From contig CAYVWR010000005.1 in NCBI GenBank assembly GCA_964455525.1, positions 298,698 to 362,697 of the forward strand: DNA of 64,000 bases, written 5' to 3'. Position 1 is the stretch's first letter. The number at the start of each line of letters is the position of its first letter. A model generated the notes under the pieces. It searched no databases. It was not told where the DNA came from and saw only the letters and a list, made by a program, of their open reading frames with translations. Below are positions 16,684 through 24,638 of the stretch, in pieces. The position numbers and the translations under genes were made by a program. The stretch comes from JAFDZV01 sp964455525. Lineage in GTDB: Bacteria; Bacteroidota; Ignavibacteria; OLB7.

Positions 16684-17106
16684 GTGAAAACGATTATCGG
16701 AGGTGCCGTGCTTGCCCTTGGGCTGCTGCTGGCCTCGTGTGGTGGAAACGATGCCGATATGGCCTCCATTGATACGGAAGTCCCGAAGGCCGTCTCTGCC
16801 ATCAATGTGAATGATCCGAATGTGGTGAAGCTCTCGGTGCCTACCATGCAGTGCGAGACCTGTGTCAATGCCATCACCGAAGGGGTGAAGAAGGTGGAAG
16901 GCGCGGAGGATGTGAATGTCGATCTGAACACCAAGACCGTCTTTGTAAAGGTTGCCAACCATACTCCCGAGGTTCATGAGCGGATCGAGAAGGCGATCAC
17001 TGCCATCGGATATTCGACCGAGACCGCACCACGGGATTCCGCTGCCTATGCCAATCTTCCCACATGCTGCCAGGAGGGGGGCATGGAGAAATTCAAGGCG
17101 AAGTGA
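16684..17106 (+). CDS. HMA-domain (heavy-metal-associated) lipoprotein
   Basis: A 140-residue protein with a GTG start. The N-terminus is a lipoprotein signal (AVLALGLLLASC, lipobox LASC at about residue 20), so it is anchored by lipid. Residues about 50-115 form an HMA ferredoxin-like domain: VVKLSVPTMQCETC carries the CxxC metal-binding motif and the ending IEKAITAIGYSTE is typical. A further Cys pair (PTCCQEGG) near the C-terminus may add a ligand site. It is probably a periplasmic copper or other soft-metal chaperone. No transporter gene is adjacent. It is the last chromosomal gene before tRNA-Glu. Confidence 0.8.
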   Translation: MKTIIGGAVLALGLLLASCGGNDADMASIDTEVPKAVSAINVNDPNVVKLSVPTMQCETCVNAITEGVKKVEGAEDVNVDLNTKTVFVKVANHTPEVHERIEKAITAIGYSTETAPRDSAAYANLPTCCQEGGMEKFKAK

Positions 17107-17143
17107 GCCATAACGGATTCCCCGTAAAAACTTGTGGCAACGG

Positions 17144-17175
17144 TTGCGCTCAGGCCCTCTGCTTTTGTATCTTTG
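17144..17175 (+). promoter_or_regulatory. tRNA-Glu promoter, Bacteroidota type
   Basis: TTGCGC (17144-17149), an 18-base spacer and TATCTTTG (17168-17175), an exact match to the Bacteroidota TAnnTTTG box, ending 35 bases before the tRNA. Confidence 0.65.
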
Positions 17176-17210
17176 TAATCTCTACCGGCTAGTCCGGGTA
17201 GATGCAAGGC

Positions 17211-17285
17211 GCTCCCATCGACTAGTGGTTAGGTCGCCACCCTTTCACGGTGGTAGCACGGGTTCGAATCCCGTTGGGAGTACCA
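17211..17285 (+). tRNA. tRNA-Glu (anticodon TTC)
   Basis: The cloverleaf folds by eye. The 7-bp acceptor stem gctcccA pairs with Tgggagt with G-U closing, the anticodon loop ctttcac has the TTC anticodon, the T arm is ggttcgaatcc, the discriminator is A and CCA is encoded (17283-17285). The 3' end is the integration site of the element that follows. The CCA present here is supplied by the element's side of the junction; at the displaced attR end the sequence after the core is aaaaat, so the pre-integration gene probably did not encode full CCA. Confidence 0.95.
17269..17283 (+). other. attL core site
   Basis: The 15-bp core tcccgttgggagtac spans the T-arm end, acceptor stem, discriminator and first C of CCA in tRNA-Glu. 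It is repeated exactly at 24624-24638. Confidence 0.85.
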
Positions 17286-17309
17286 AAGGCTTAACTAGCC
17301 TTTACTACA

Positions 17310-17360
17310 AGAAACGCAATGAACCAGAAACCCGCACAGTTAGCGGGTTTCTGCGTTTCT
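17310..17360 (+). terminator. Element-borne terminator replacing that of tRNA-Glu
   Basis: An inner 11-bp stem (17325-17335 with 17343-17353) is enclosed by an outer 7-bp stem (17310-17316 with 17354-17360). It lies 25 bases after the reconstituted tRNA and probably ends the tRNA transcript in place of the displaced host terminator. Confidence 0.7.
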
Positions 17361-17402
17361 AACCTTTCCCTCACCATCTCGCCAAGTGTCACCAAGTAAG
17401 AA

Positions 17403-17455
17403 AAAATTGCCACACTTCTTGCCACAGGGTAAATTGGCCTGTGAAGGTGTGGCAA
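17403..17455. repeat. Left arm-type sites (TTGCCACA)
   Basis: Two direct copies of TTGCCACA, 12 bases apart (17407-17414 and 17419-17426), and one inverted copy (17448-17455), just before the integrase gene. The 24-base block 17403-17426 recurs at 24540-24563 with one mismatch. Number, spacing and location fit integrase arm-binding sites. Confidence 0.7.
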
Positions 17456-17475
17456 AAATCATCTGACCCTATCTC

Positions 17476-18750
17476 ATGAAGAAGTATCAATGCAGCTTCT
17501 ATCTGCGGTGGCCTGAAAGAGTGGAATCCCCCATCTATGCTTATGCTACGTTCAATGGGCAGCGGCTCCGGTTCTCAACAGGAGTAAGCATCCCTGTTAG
17601 CTATTGGGATGCGGATGCTCAAAAGGTTCGTACTACAGTTAACCGGAAGAGCTACCCCCAAGCCAGCGATGCGAACGCATACCTTGAGCGGGTGCGCGCG
17701 GAGATCGGGAAGGTTCTAAGCGCTCTGGTGCTTCAAGGAACACGGCCAACCCCTGCGTTACTTACGCGCCATCTGGATACGTTTCGCGTACCGATGAAAC
17801 AGGCGAAGGAAGGAAGCCCCTTCCTTGAAGCATTCGAGATGTTCATTGCGGAGTGTAAGAAGCATGTAGGGGAACGCCGCATTTCCAACTTGGAAGTAGC
17901 AAAGAACCACCTTGGCGAGTTCGGTAAGAAACGGCGCGTGGTGCTATCGTTTGAGACTCTGACGGTAGCTATCTATGAGCAATGGTTAGAGTATCTATAC
18001 GAGCTTAAAATCAGTCCGACAACCGCACGGAATCACGCAAAGGCGCTACGGACGTTCTGCCGTTGGGCTAATGATCGCGGTCTGTGTTCCGTACCGTATG
18101 CGCGGTTTAAGCTACCCAAGCTTAACGAACCTGAAATCATTGCATTGACAGAGACGGAGCTTGCCGCGATTGCCAAACTTGACCTATCAGACGATCAACG
18201 TCTTACCCATGCCCGTGACATCTTTCTAATCCAGTGCTATAGTGGCCTGCGGTTCAGCGATGCCGTTAGCCTGAGTCCTGAGAACATCGACCTTGACGGT
18301 GGTTTCATCCGGCTTACCGTTCAGAAGACGGAAGAATCGTTGAACATCCCTATCACCGAACCATTGCGGAAGCTCCTACTTGCCTATAACCTTAACCCGC
18401 CACGGATCACCAATCAGGAGATGAACCGTTCCATCAAGAACGTTGCGTTTCTTGCCGAACTGTACGAACCAGTTCGCCTTACGATCTACGAAGGAACGGC
18501 ACGGAAGGAAAAGACCGTAAAGAAGTGGCGGGCAATCACATCGCACACGGGCCGCAAGACCTTTTGCACACTTTCATTGATGCGGGGTGCACTGCCGGAC
18601 TTAGTGATGAAAGTATCCGGCCATACCGATCATAGGAGCTTCAAGCGCTACATTGAGATCACGGACAAGAAGACGGCTGAAGAGATGCACCGGATATGGG
18701 GGGAGTGCAATGACCATAGACAAGGCTTTCAGCCGGAGATAAAGGCGTGA
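17476..18750 (+). CDS. int: Tyrosine recombinase / integrase of the element
   Basis: A 424-residue tyrosine recombinase of the Bacteroidota mobile-element type. An N-terminal arm-binding domain (residues 1-90) precedes a SAM-like core-binding domain (about 105-215). The catalytic domain shows Arg in CYSGLRFSDAVSL, the beta-hairpin Lys in LTVQKTEE, HTGR (HxxR), and SGHTDHRSFKRYIEI with the last His and the Tyr nucleophile. All catalytic residues are present, so it should be active. It sits 190 bases inside attL, next to its probable arm sites, and is followed by a terminator (18800-18834). It is expected to recombine attP with the tRNA-Glu 3' end. Confidence 0.92.
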   Translation: MKKYQCSFYLRWPERVESPIYAYATFNGQRLRFSTGVSIPVSYWDADAQKVRTTVNRKSYPQASDANAYLERVRAEIGKVLSALVLQGTRPTPALLTRHLDTFRVPMKQAKEGSPFLEAFEMFIAECKKHVGERRISNLEVAKNHLGEFGKKRRVVLSFETLTVAIYEQWLEYLYELKISPTTARNHAKALRTFCRWANDRGLCSVPYARFKLPKLNEPEIIALTETELAAIAKLDLSDDQRLTHARDIFLIQCYSGLRFSDAVSLSPENIDLDGGFIRLTVQKTEESLNIPITEPLRKLLLAYNLNPPRITNQEMNRSIKNVAFLAELYEPVRLTIYEGTARKEKTVKKWRAITSHTGRKTFCTLSLMRGALPDLVMKVSGHTDHRSFKRYIEITDKKTAEEMHRIWGECNDHRQGFQPEIKA

Positions 18751-18799
18751 AGATTTTTTTCACGCGATTTGAGAATTTCTTAGAAGCCCGATAGGCAAC

Positions 18800-18834
18800 A
18801 AAAGGGGTGATTCCGTTAAGGAATCGCCCCTTTT
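18800..18834 (+). terminator. Terminator after the integrase
   Basis: A 15-bp stem with one G-T pair (18800-18814 with 18820-18834), a 5-base loop and a T run at 18830-18835. Confidence 0.8.
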
Positions 18835-18885
18835 TGTTCAAAAAAGGTGTGTGAAAGCAAGTGAGAATTCTTCCCAAATCTTATA

Positions 18886-18940
18886 GTTATCCACAGGTTT
18901 GAGAATCAAATATCCACTTCCTCCGCAAAAATGTGGAAAA
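18886..18940. promoter_or_regulatory. DnaA-box pair, candidate element origin
   Basis: A consensus DnaA box TTATCCACA (18886-18894, plus) and a second match TTTTCCACA on the minus strand (18932-18940) lie in an A+T-rich gap of about 200 bases between the integrase terminator and the excisionase/rep genes. This is a plausible regulatory or origin region. It is unproven; Rep proteins of this type nick their own origin, which I cannot locate. Confidence 0.4.
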
Positions 18941-19043
18941 CATACCGTAAAAGTTGTTGAAAGAACATGCTAGTACTCGCCTGCGCGCCTTAGCATGTTG
19001 CATACGCAAAAAAGCAGTTCCATGAACTCAACAGATAGAGCGT

Positions 19044-19340
19044 ATGCAGAACATCATTGTAACCACCAGCGATGAACTTCGCGGACTGATTAGCGAAGCG
19101 GTTCGTTCGGCGGTTTCCGAGGCCATACCACAACAACAGGTAGCACCTCCCAAACAGGAAGAAAGGCTAATCAATGAGCATGAGCTACGGGAGATGTTGG
19201 GACTCTCCCACCCGACAGTTATACGACTCCGCAAGCAAGGGAGCTTACCGTACCTGCGGCTTGGCAAACGGATCATGTATAGCCCTGCCGAAGTACGAAA
19301 GGCAATGGAACGGCAGGCATTCAGGGGAGGGCGGAAATAG
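19044..19340 (+). CDS. Helix-turn-helix excisionase-like protein
   Basis: A 98-residue protein. The C-terminal 60 residues are a MerR/excisionase-type winged helix: LINEHELREMLGLSHPTVIR, then LRKQGSLPYLRLGKRIMYS and PAEVRKAMERQ. The N-terminal 40 residues form a helix with a Pro/Gln linker. In Bacteroidota mobile elements such proteins sit next to the integrase and replication gene and direct excision or regulate rep. It precedes the rep gene by 84 bases, on the same strand. Confidence 0.75.
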   Translation: MQNIIVTTSDELRGLISEAVRSAVSEAIPQQQVAPPKQEERLINEHELREMLGLSHPTVIRLRKQGSLPYLRLGKRIMYSPAEVRKAMERQAFRGGRK

Positions 19341-19424
19341 GGCTTGGTATAGCTCCGGTGCGTTATATGTAACAACAGCACCGGACGTATCAGAAACTGA
19401 TACACCGCTCTTCCGCGTGTTGCC

Positions 19425-20348
19425 GTGTACGATACCGTTACCCTCTTCGCTCCGGTCACTGATCCAACCTGTTTGGTTTCAGGTTTGGAGAATGTGGAGG
19501 AACGTTATATGCGGAGTACGGGGGCGGTAACTCTTCGCGGGAACTATCGGGGATTGTTCATCAAGACCAGTGGAAGCGGGGTAACGGTCAGTGGTTCCCT
19601 ATCAAAGTATTGGTCAGGGTCGAACGTGATAGCCCCGACATTCTATGAATGCCGGGAAGCTCTACAAGGACTGGAAGAGAAGTTAGGTTCTTCATTAGGA
19701 GCAATGCGGGTGTACCGGATTGATATAGCAGCAACGCTAAACATGAAGCATCCCTATCAGTGCTATCTAGGACGGTTCGGCCAGCTATCCCGGTTCCGGC
19801 GATTCGACCAGAACGGGGGCCTGCTCTACAAGACTCAGCGCCGGGAACTCATCTTCTACGACAAGCAGGCTGAAGTTCGTATCCGCAAAGCAACCCTGCC
19901 CAAATGTTTCAACGGACGTTATGCCCTTCGCTACGAGCTTCGCTATCGGCAGCAACTACGAGAACAGTTCGGGGGAACAGTGACGGCGGAACGGCTCATT
20001 GATCCCGGATTCTTCCGGGATGTGGTACGACGTTGGGAAACGTGCTACGATGCTATCCAGAAGCAAACGGGAACCCTTGCTATGGGCTTGGAAACATCCA
20101 ACGTAAAGAGCTTTGCGCAATCATTGGAACGCGCCGGGATAGAACGATTAGGGGGCGAAGTGGCGCTACTGGAAGAGTTACGGTTACGTCGTATAGCGGG
20201 AGAAGTGGACCGGCTGAACTACTCCCGAATCCGGGCAAAGATCATCCGGCTTTGTCGCCAGCCGGAACCTGTGCAGTGCGGAGACTATATCCGGGAACTT
20301 GATGCGGCCATACTGGAAGAATCGGGACGATTGGGAACTTTCGAGTGA
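19425..20348 (+). CDS. Phage/plasmid replication protein (gpII/phage-X-like)
   Basis: A 307-residue protein. Landmarks of the replication-initiator family shared by filamentous phages and small plasmids of Bacteroidota are present: opening YDTVTLFAP, VTVSGSLSKYWSGSNVIAPT (the GSLxKYxxGxN block), RVYRIDIAATL, YLGRFGQ, LIFYDKQAEV and RYALRYELRYR. These proteins nick the double-stranded form to start rolling-circle replication. The candidate nicking tyrosines lie in the first 150 residues but cannot be assigned by eye. It follows the excisionase-like gene and is the element's only replication gene. Confidence 0.75.
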   Translation: MYDTVTLFAPVTDPTCLVSGLENVEERYMRSTGAVTLRGNYRGLFIKTSGSGVTVSGSLSKYWSGSNVIAPTFYECREALQGLEEKLGSSLGAMRVYRIDIAATLNMKHPYQCYLGRFGQLSRFRRFDQNGGLLYKTQRRELIFYDKQAEVRIRKATLPKCFNGRYALRYELRYRQQLREQFGGTVTAERLIDPGFFRDVVRRWETCYDAIQKQTGTLAMGLETSNVKSFAQSLERAGIERLGGEVALLEELRLRRIAGEVDRLNYSRIRAKIIRLCRQPEPVQCGDYIRELDAAILEESGRLGTFE

Positions 20349-20786
20349 TGCGAGATTCCCAAATTATTCCCAGATGGAAGCGCGAGAACAGACGGAATTA
20401 GGTGCTTCCGTAGCATTATCGGAGAAGTTATTACATGGCAAATAGACTTGAGATGCATGCCGTACAAGGTTTTGTAGTGTTTGCGGTTCCCAATTGGGAA
20501 TAATGCGAGCTGAAATCCTCTTCAATAGTGTGTTATTGACTCACCTAGCAACTTCTATTCGCGAAGGTTTAAGATAAACAGGCATAGGTGGTGTTCTACA
20601 GTTGGTCCAGTAACATGGAACATCCCCTATGCTCTGCGGGTCCAGCCACACTTACGGATCACTTTATAGGGCGGATTCCTATGTATGAGTAGTATTATCA
20701 GAGGAGATAGGGGGAGATCGCAACAGAGTTAGCCACAACGAAGAATTACTGAAGCGGCCTCAATACCCTACCCCCTCTGGAGAGAC
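20349..20786. other. A+T-rich gap between rep and cargo genes
   Basis: About 440 bases with no credible gene. Convergent transcription units (rep rightward, cargo leftward) end here. The base composition changes visibly to A+T-rich from this point. No clear hairpin terminator was found. Confidence 0.4.
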
Positions 20787-21209
20787 CTAGTTCATAATGC
20801 TTCCAGACACTGCTTGCTGCCACTCCTCAAAGGTGTGGTATATCTGAGTGGTCTGGCCCGTTCTTACTGTTGCATTGCGGTCTGTCTGATTAGCACATCC
20901 CGTCATCCCTATATAGCCGGTTCCGGTTGCTGCATTACCCGGTGTATGCAGGAAAATGTTCCCGATGGATACTCCACCTTCAGTGCAAACTATGGGGTTA
21001 TCCGAGCTACCCATATCGACCAAATCGCCAGCAATGGTATGGATAATTCCTCCGCCATCGCGGGTGCTGAAACATGTTCCCTTACTGCCTTGGCAGGTGA
21101 ACGTATACGTTCTTTCCATTTCCATCTGTTGGGCATACGCTGTGCTCATTGCAGCAACTAATGTGAAAAAAGGCACAAGCAGACACGATACGATGATTGT
21201 TCTTCTCAT
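20787..21209 (-). CDS. Small secreted Cys-containing protein (cargo paralogue 1)
   Basis: A 140-residue protein with a signal peptide (IIVSCLLVPFFTLVAAMSTAYA, cleaved before QQ). The mature part has four Cys: TFTCQGSKGTCFS, PIVCTEGG and MTGCANQTD. The same frame of landmarks occurs in the proteins at 23076-23510 and 26769-27203: xFxCxGSxxxC, then H-x-I-x-G, VCxEGxxxxNxxLxxPG, TGxGxIGxxxC, and a C-terminal aromatic helix (FEEWQQAV here). They are therefore paralogues. This is the most diverged member. It is the third gene of the leftward cargo cluster. Function unknown; likely periplasmic or extracellular with disulphides. Confidence 0.65.
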   Translation of the reverse strand: MRRTIIVSCLLVPFFTLVAAMSTAYAQQMEMERTYTFTCQGSKGTCFSTRDGGGIIHTIAGDLVDMGSSDNPIVCTEGGVSIGNIFLHTPGNAATGTGYIGMTGCANQTDRNATVRTGQTTQIYHTFEEWQQAVSGSIMN

Positions 21210-21293
21210 CGTTCACTCCGGAGATAGTGGATATTGAATGCTACGTGATGCGTAGCTACACGGGGGATGTGTATTTCAAAGCGGTGGGGATAA

Positions 21294-22919
21294 TCATTGT
21301 ACTGGAATCTTCGCCAGCCTCCAGCGTGCGTTTCTTTGCTTCATCAATATGTACATATCATTCTCATCGTATCCGGCTATATGTGCTGACAAGATCGGGT
21401 CATCATCCGTGCGAATGGCCGTTTCTTTCTTGAAAGTACCTGCCATATCATAGTTCTGGATATATAATTGGGTCAAGCTGTCTTGAGTTCGCTTGCTTAA
21501 TACCAGCATGTTTACAGAGGAGCTATTCGTTGCAATGTCCATAACACCAACGCCGCTATCCTGAGTGAGTAGCCCACTCATGTGCAGAAACGAATACAAT
21601 ACGCTATCCCCTGACTTCCAGCCTTTCAGGAATACGCGATTTCCTCTATTGATGTAAAAGAATTCGTTCGTAGTGCTGCATACCATGCCCGTATATCGCC
21701 GGTTGAATGGACGACCTGATAATGCCTCTAGGTTCGCTGTCCGTACTACTGGCTTAACCTTGTAAGCCTCATGTTCAACAATGAGAAAACTATATAGCGA
21801 ATCTTTAAGATGTTGGGGGGGCATATTCTCATCAAGCGCTCCCTCCCATAAACACGGCATGATAATGTCCTTTCCTAGAAATGCCGGTTCGCCGTACACA
21901 AACCATGGAGATTGTTCAACTTTGCTGACGGAAGCTACCCGCCCATTGATAACCGTAAGAATGCAAGGGCCTTTTTGCCATCCTACGGTAGTATCTAATT
22001 TGCTACCGGTATCTGCATCTGATCGTCTATTTGAATCAACAGTCAGTGTATAGTGAGTGAACAGTTCGGAAAGTACATAGTCGGTATCAGTATCGGGGTG
22101 ATGCATAACCGCTTCATACCTGACTAAAGGGTTATAGAACGTGGCGAGGCTGGTCCAAAAATCCTCCCGGTCATCCGGCCTCTTGAAGTGCCAGTTAATA
22201 GAGCTATCTACGGCATAGACCGCAATAAGCTTTCCATCATCCACATTGAACTTGTATAAGGAATTCAGCCGTGGCTCCAGGAATTCAAGAGTTCGTTTTT
22301 GCCGGTTCATGTAAACCGAACGCACCTCCCCAATAATGTTGTCATCATCCTCCTGAAGCGGAACGAGTGAGCGTATTGACGCTGCACCCTTCTTGGATGT
22401 GCCATCGGTGGAAACGTGCTCTTGAATGCTCGGTCCATCAATGTAATTGTGCGGGAGATCGGGATGATAGTACAGCACCCGTCCAGCCGGATCAATCACA
22501 TACATATCAGGTGTGGCGGGGTTAGCTTGGAATACACTATCAAGTACGTCGGCGGCATCTTCGGATACGTTCGCAGTCTTGAACTTCTTTCGTATCGCCA
22601 GTCCTTCCTTTGGTAAGGGAGTGCCAACAACAACCAAGATGTTAGCTTCTATATGCGCTTTGTTTGCCTCTGCTATTGTGTTGTTTATTGCACTGGCACA
22701 GCAATCAGTACAACCCATAGTGGATGTAGTGAAGAGGAGGGTCGTTTTGCTCTTGTCGAAGTTTTTAAGCTTTTGTGTCCAATGTTGAATTGCGGCGGAG
22801 ACTTTGGACTGATCGTATGAGTTCTGTGCAATGGACCACTGGCAGTTACATGTGACTACCACGATAATCATAAGGAGCTTGGCCGCAAGTCTGATACCCT
22901 GTTGATAGCTGCCTTTCAT
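21294..22919 (-). CDS. Secreted thioredoxin-fold / beta-propeller protein (cargo)
   Basis: A 541-residue exported protein. The signal peptide has core LLMIIVVVTCNCQWSIA. Residues about 45-165 resemble a thioredoxin/AhpC-TSA fold: TTLLFTTSTMGCTDCCAS carries a CxxCC motif after a first strand, then ILVVVGTPLPKEGLAIRKKF, and YVIDPAGRVLYYHPDLP as the 'xxxDpxGxvxy' strand. Residues about 180-541 have repeated four-strand patterns (NIIGEVRSVYMNRQKRTLEF, LYKFNVDDGKLIAVY) like six-bladed beta-propeller proteins of Bacteroidota. It lies between two small Cys-rich secreted proteins, which suggests a redox or binding partnership. A broken homologue lies at 25416-26608. Confidence 0.65.
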   Translation of the reverse strand: MKGSYQQGIRLAAKLLMIIVVVTCNCQWSIAQNSYDQSKVSAAIQHWTQKLKNFDKSKTTLLFTTSTMGCTDCCASAINNTIAEANKAHIEANILVVVGTPLPKEGLAIRKKFKTANVSEDAADVLDSVFQANPATPDMYVIDPAGRVLYYHPDLPHNYIDGPSIQEHVSTDGTSKKGAASIRSLVPLQEDDDNIIGEVRSVYMNRQKRTLEFLEPRLNSLYKFNVDDGKLIAVYAVDSSINWHFKRPDDREDFWTSLATFYNPLVRYEAVMHHPDTDTDYVLSELFTHYTLTVDSNRRSDADTGSKLDTTVGWQKGPCILTVINGRVASVSKVEQSPWFVYGEPAFLGKDIIMPCLWEGALDENMPPQHLKDSLYSFLIVEHEAYKVKPVVRTANLEALSGRPFNRRYTGMVCSTTNEFFYINRGNRVFLKGWKSGDSVLYSFLHMSGLLTQDSGVGVMDIATNSSSVNMLVLSKRTQDSLTQLYIQNYDMAGTFKKETAIRTDDDPILSAHIAGYDENDMYILMKQRNARWRLAKIPVQ

Positions 22920-23075
22920 TGTATGTCTTCACTTCATATTGAATTGGACCGTAAGACGAGCATGGGGGCGGGAGGGAAAACCGTATCTAAGTTGATGCCC
23001 CCATACTCTTTAGACTCTGTCAAACATTTATGATTGTGGTACGGTCCACCGAAGGGATGTACCACCTACCACATT

Positions 23076-23510
23076 TCACTGTAATGGGTGTGGGCCTTGT
23101 GCATTCAACCACGATTGATAGTCTGTAAACACCTGAGTATAGGCCGGATTGGTTGCGATGATATGTTGATTGGCGGCCTCATTCATACAGGCTTGGCACC
23201 CTATGAATCCGATTCCCTTAGTTGTGGAGCCGGGATCAAAGAGAAAGAGCTTGTTGGTTACGGTGCTTCCTTCGGGACAGACGCGCCCAAACTCGAAGGG
23301 GTAAGGGTCTTCATACACTCTTCCCCCGGCTATCCGGTGCCAAACGTTGCTTCCCGGATTGTGCCACTCCGCACATACGTCTTGACTTCCGAAGCAGGTA
23401 ATGGAAAAGGTTCTTGGTGGCTCCTCTGCTCCTTGTTCTTGAGCAAAGGATATGTTTGCGGACAACATGAATGCAGTGGCGGCTAGGATGCACCCTACTA
23501 CTCTCTTCAT
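23076..23510 (-). CDS. Small secreted Cys-rich protein (cargo paralogue 2)
   Basis: A 144-residue protein with a signal peptide (ILAATAFMLSANISFAQ). The mature domain has five Cys: FSITCFGSQDVCAEWHNPG, EFGRVCPEGS and GFIGCQACMNEA, then a C-terminal helix FTDYQSWLNAQ. CQAC is a CxxC pair. About 85% of visible residues match the copy at 26769-27203 outside the element; it is a more distant paralogue of the protein at 20787-21209. As first gene of the leftward cargo cluster it follows a long leader with a palindrome at 23595-23614. Confidence 0.7.
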   Translation of the reverse strand: MKRVVGCILAATAFMLSANISFAQEQGAEEPPRTFSITCFGSQDVCAEWHNPGSNVWHRIAGGRVYEDPYPFEFGRVCPEGSTVTNKLFLFDPGSTTKGIGFIGCQACMNEAANQHIIATNPAYTQVFTDYQSWLNAQGPHPLQ

Positions 23511-23594
23511 ACCATTCTCCTCAGATAAAATGATTGTCAGGGGTGGTGTAAGACCACCCTACAAAGAAGGTAACTGCCTTTCAAGGCCAATGGG

Positions 23595-23614
23595 GAGTAC
23601 ATGAGAATGTACTC
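23595..23614. promoter_or_regulatory. Palindrome in the cargo leader
   Basis: gagtacat-gaga-atgtactc, an 8-bp inverted repeat with a 4-base loop, 85 bases before the small secreted gene and 105 bases before the divergent XRE gene. A matching palindrome with one mismatch occurs at 27273-27296 before the second copy, so it is conserved and may be an operator or leader hairpin. Confidence 0.5.
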
Positions 23615-23718
23615 TCCCGTGACGGGGGTAGTGGGGGAGAGACCAATATAAGCAAATTTTACAATACAAGTGACTGTCAGGCACGCGCACGGTTTAGATA
23701 CGCGCCTACATTCTCGGC

Positions 23719-23973
23719 ATGTCCAAGAATCGGGAGGGCTTGACACCTGAAGAAGCATTTGGAAGGGTGATTCGTGAACGTCGAATGAGGCTAGGTTTGT
23801 TTCAGATCGACCTAGAAGCGGATGACATGTTTGACCGTTCCTACATCTCTAAGCTGGAGAACGGTCAACGGCAGATTACGCTACGTGGAATCATCCACCT
23901 GGCCGAACGGCTCCAGACAACGCCCGCAGAGCTTCTTAGCGAGATGAGTGCACTATTAGAAAGCCATAACTGA
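23719..23973 (+). CDS. XRE-family regulator of the element
   Basis: An 84-residue single-domain protein: FGRVIRERRMRLGLFQIDLE, DRSYISKLENGQRQITLRGI (recognition helix RSYISKLENG) and IHLAERLQTTPAELLSEM, the complete XRE fold. It is divergent from the cargo cluster and shares with it the region containing the palindrome at 23595-23614, so it may control the cargo, itself, or both. A homologous regulator is not present beside the second cargo copy. Confidence 0.8.
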   Translation: MSKNREGLTPEEAFGRVIRERRMRLGLFQIDLEADDMFDRSYISKLENGQRQITLRGIIHLAERLQTTPAELLSEMSALLESHN

Positions 23974-24084
23974 GCAGTCGTGATATATACCTGTTGCATG
24001 AATGTAGTTCAGGTCTTAAGGTTGTGGTGAGTTCGGTTCGTACTTACAACCGAGCCTTCACATTCACATTAGCAGGTATGAACT

Positions 24085-24525
24085 ATGCTAAGATATTGGG
24101 ATCTGATAAGAGAACTTCTCATTGCTATTGAGGAGGACCATGTACCACGCGGAACCGCACGTACTGAAGAGGCGGTTGAAGAGCATCTACATGACCTTGT
24201 AGATATGGAGTGGGTTAGACTCCATCCGAGTCTGACTATAGAAAAAGGAACCTTTATGCTCAATGGCGAACCCATTAAGCCCTACGTTCAACAGCGAGTT
24301 CTACACCGAGACTTAGTTAAATCGATGAGCCTTCGGCCAATAGCCAAGGACTTTCTTGATATGGTCAGGCATGAGGATGTCTGGAAGGAAGTGTTGAAGC
24401 GGATAGAGTGGTGCAATGGCTTACCAAGGGAAGACGTTCTAGCCTTTGCCAAGGAGTATCACTCGGGATTTGCCGCAAAGCAGATACAAAAGAAGAAATG
24501 GGAACACCATGAAGGTGGTTTCTAG
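24085..24525 (+). CDS. DUF2513-like protein
   Basis: A 146-residue soluble protein. The N-terminus LRYWDLIRELLIAIEED is the hallmark of DUF2513 proteins, which are common in prophages and mobile elements; a winged-helix-like region follows (EEHLHDLVDMEWVRLHPS, then LRPIAKDFLDMVRHEDVW). It is the last gene before attR, on the same strand as the XRE gene about 110 bases behind it. Family function unknown; likely element maintenance or regulation. Confidence 0.65.
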   Translation: MLRYWDLIRELLIAIEEDHVPRGTARTEEAVEEHLHDLVDMEWVRLHPSLTIEKGTFMLNGEPIKPYVQQRVLHRDLVKSMSLRPIAKDFLDMVRHEDVWKEVLKRIEWCNGLPREDVLAFAKEYHSGFAAKQIQKKKWEHHEGGF

Positions 24526-24539
24526 CTGCTGGTAGTGTC

Positions 24540-24563
24540 AAAATTGCCACAGTTCTTGCCACA
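24540..24563. repeat. Right arm-type sites (TTGCCACA)
   Basis: Two direct copies of TTGCCACA (24544-24551 and 24556-24563), 12 bases apart like the left pair. The 24-base block differs from 17403-17426 at one position. It lies 60 bases inside attR. Confidence 0.7.
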
Positions 24564-24623
24564 CCATAAGCGCCATTGCCCTGCAACCCTTGTGAGGCTT
24601 GAGCTTGCGGCAATCTGCTATAC

Positions 24624-24638
24624 TCCCGTTGGGAGTAC
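24624..24638 (+). other. attR core site
   Basis: An exact copy of the 15-bp core at 17269-17283, the displaced 3' end of tRNA-Glu. It is followed directly by the original tRNA terminator. Confidence 0.85.

Larger units (their letters stand above)
17269..24638. mobile_element. 7.36-kb integrated element in tRNA-Glu
   Basis: The element is bounded by a 15-bp direct repeat (tcccgttgggagtac, at 17269-17283 and 24624-24638) that is the 3' end of tRNA-Glu. Inside are, in order, a tyrosine integrase, a helix-turn-helix/excisionase-like protein, a gpII-like replication protein, three leftward cargo genes, an XRE regulator and a DUF2513-type protein. Integrase plus rolling-circle-type Rep without capsid or assembly genes suggests an integrative plasmid-like or phage-satellite element. 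The host tRNA terminator was displaced to the right end (24639-24675). Confidence 0.85.

Noticed and set aside
17269..24638. Reading the element as a complete filamentous prophage
   Set aside because: Only a gpII-like Rep supports this; there is no Zot-like ATPase, coat protein or secretin gene between the att sites.
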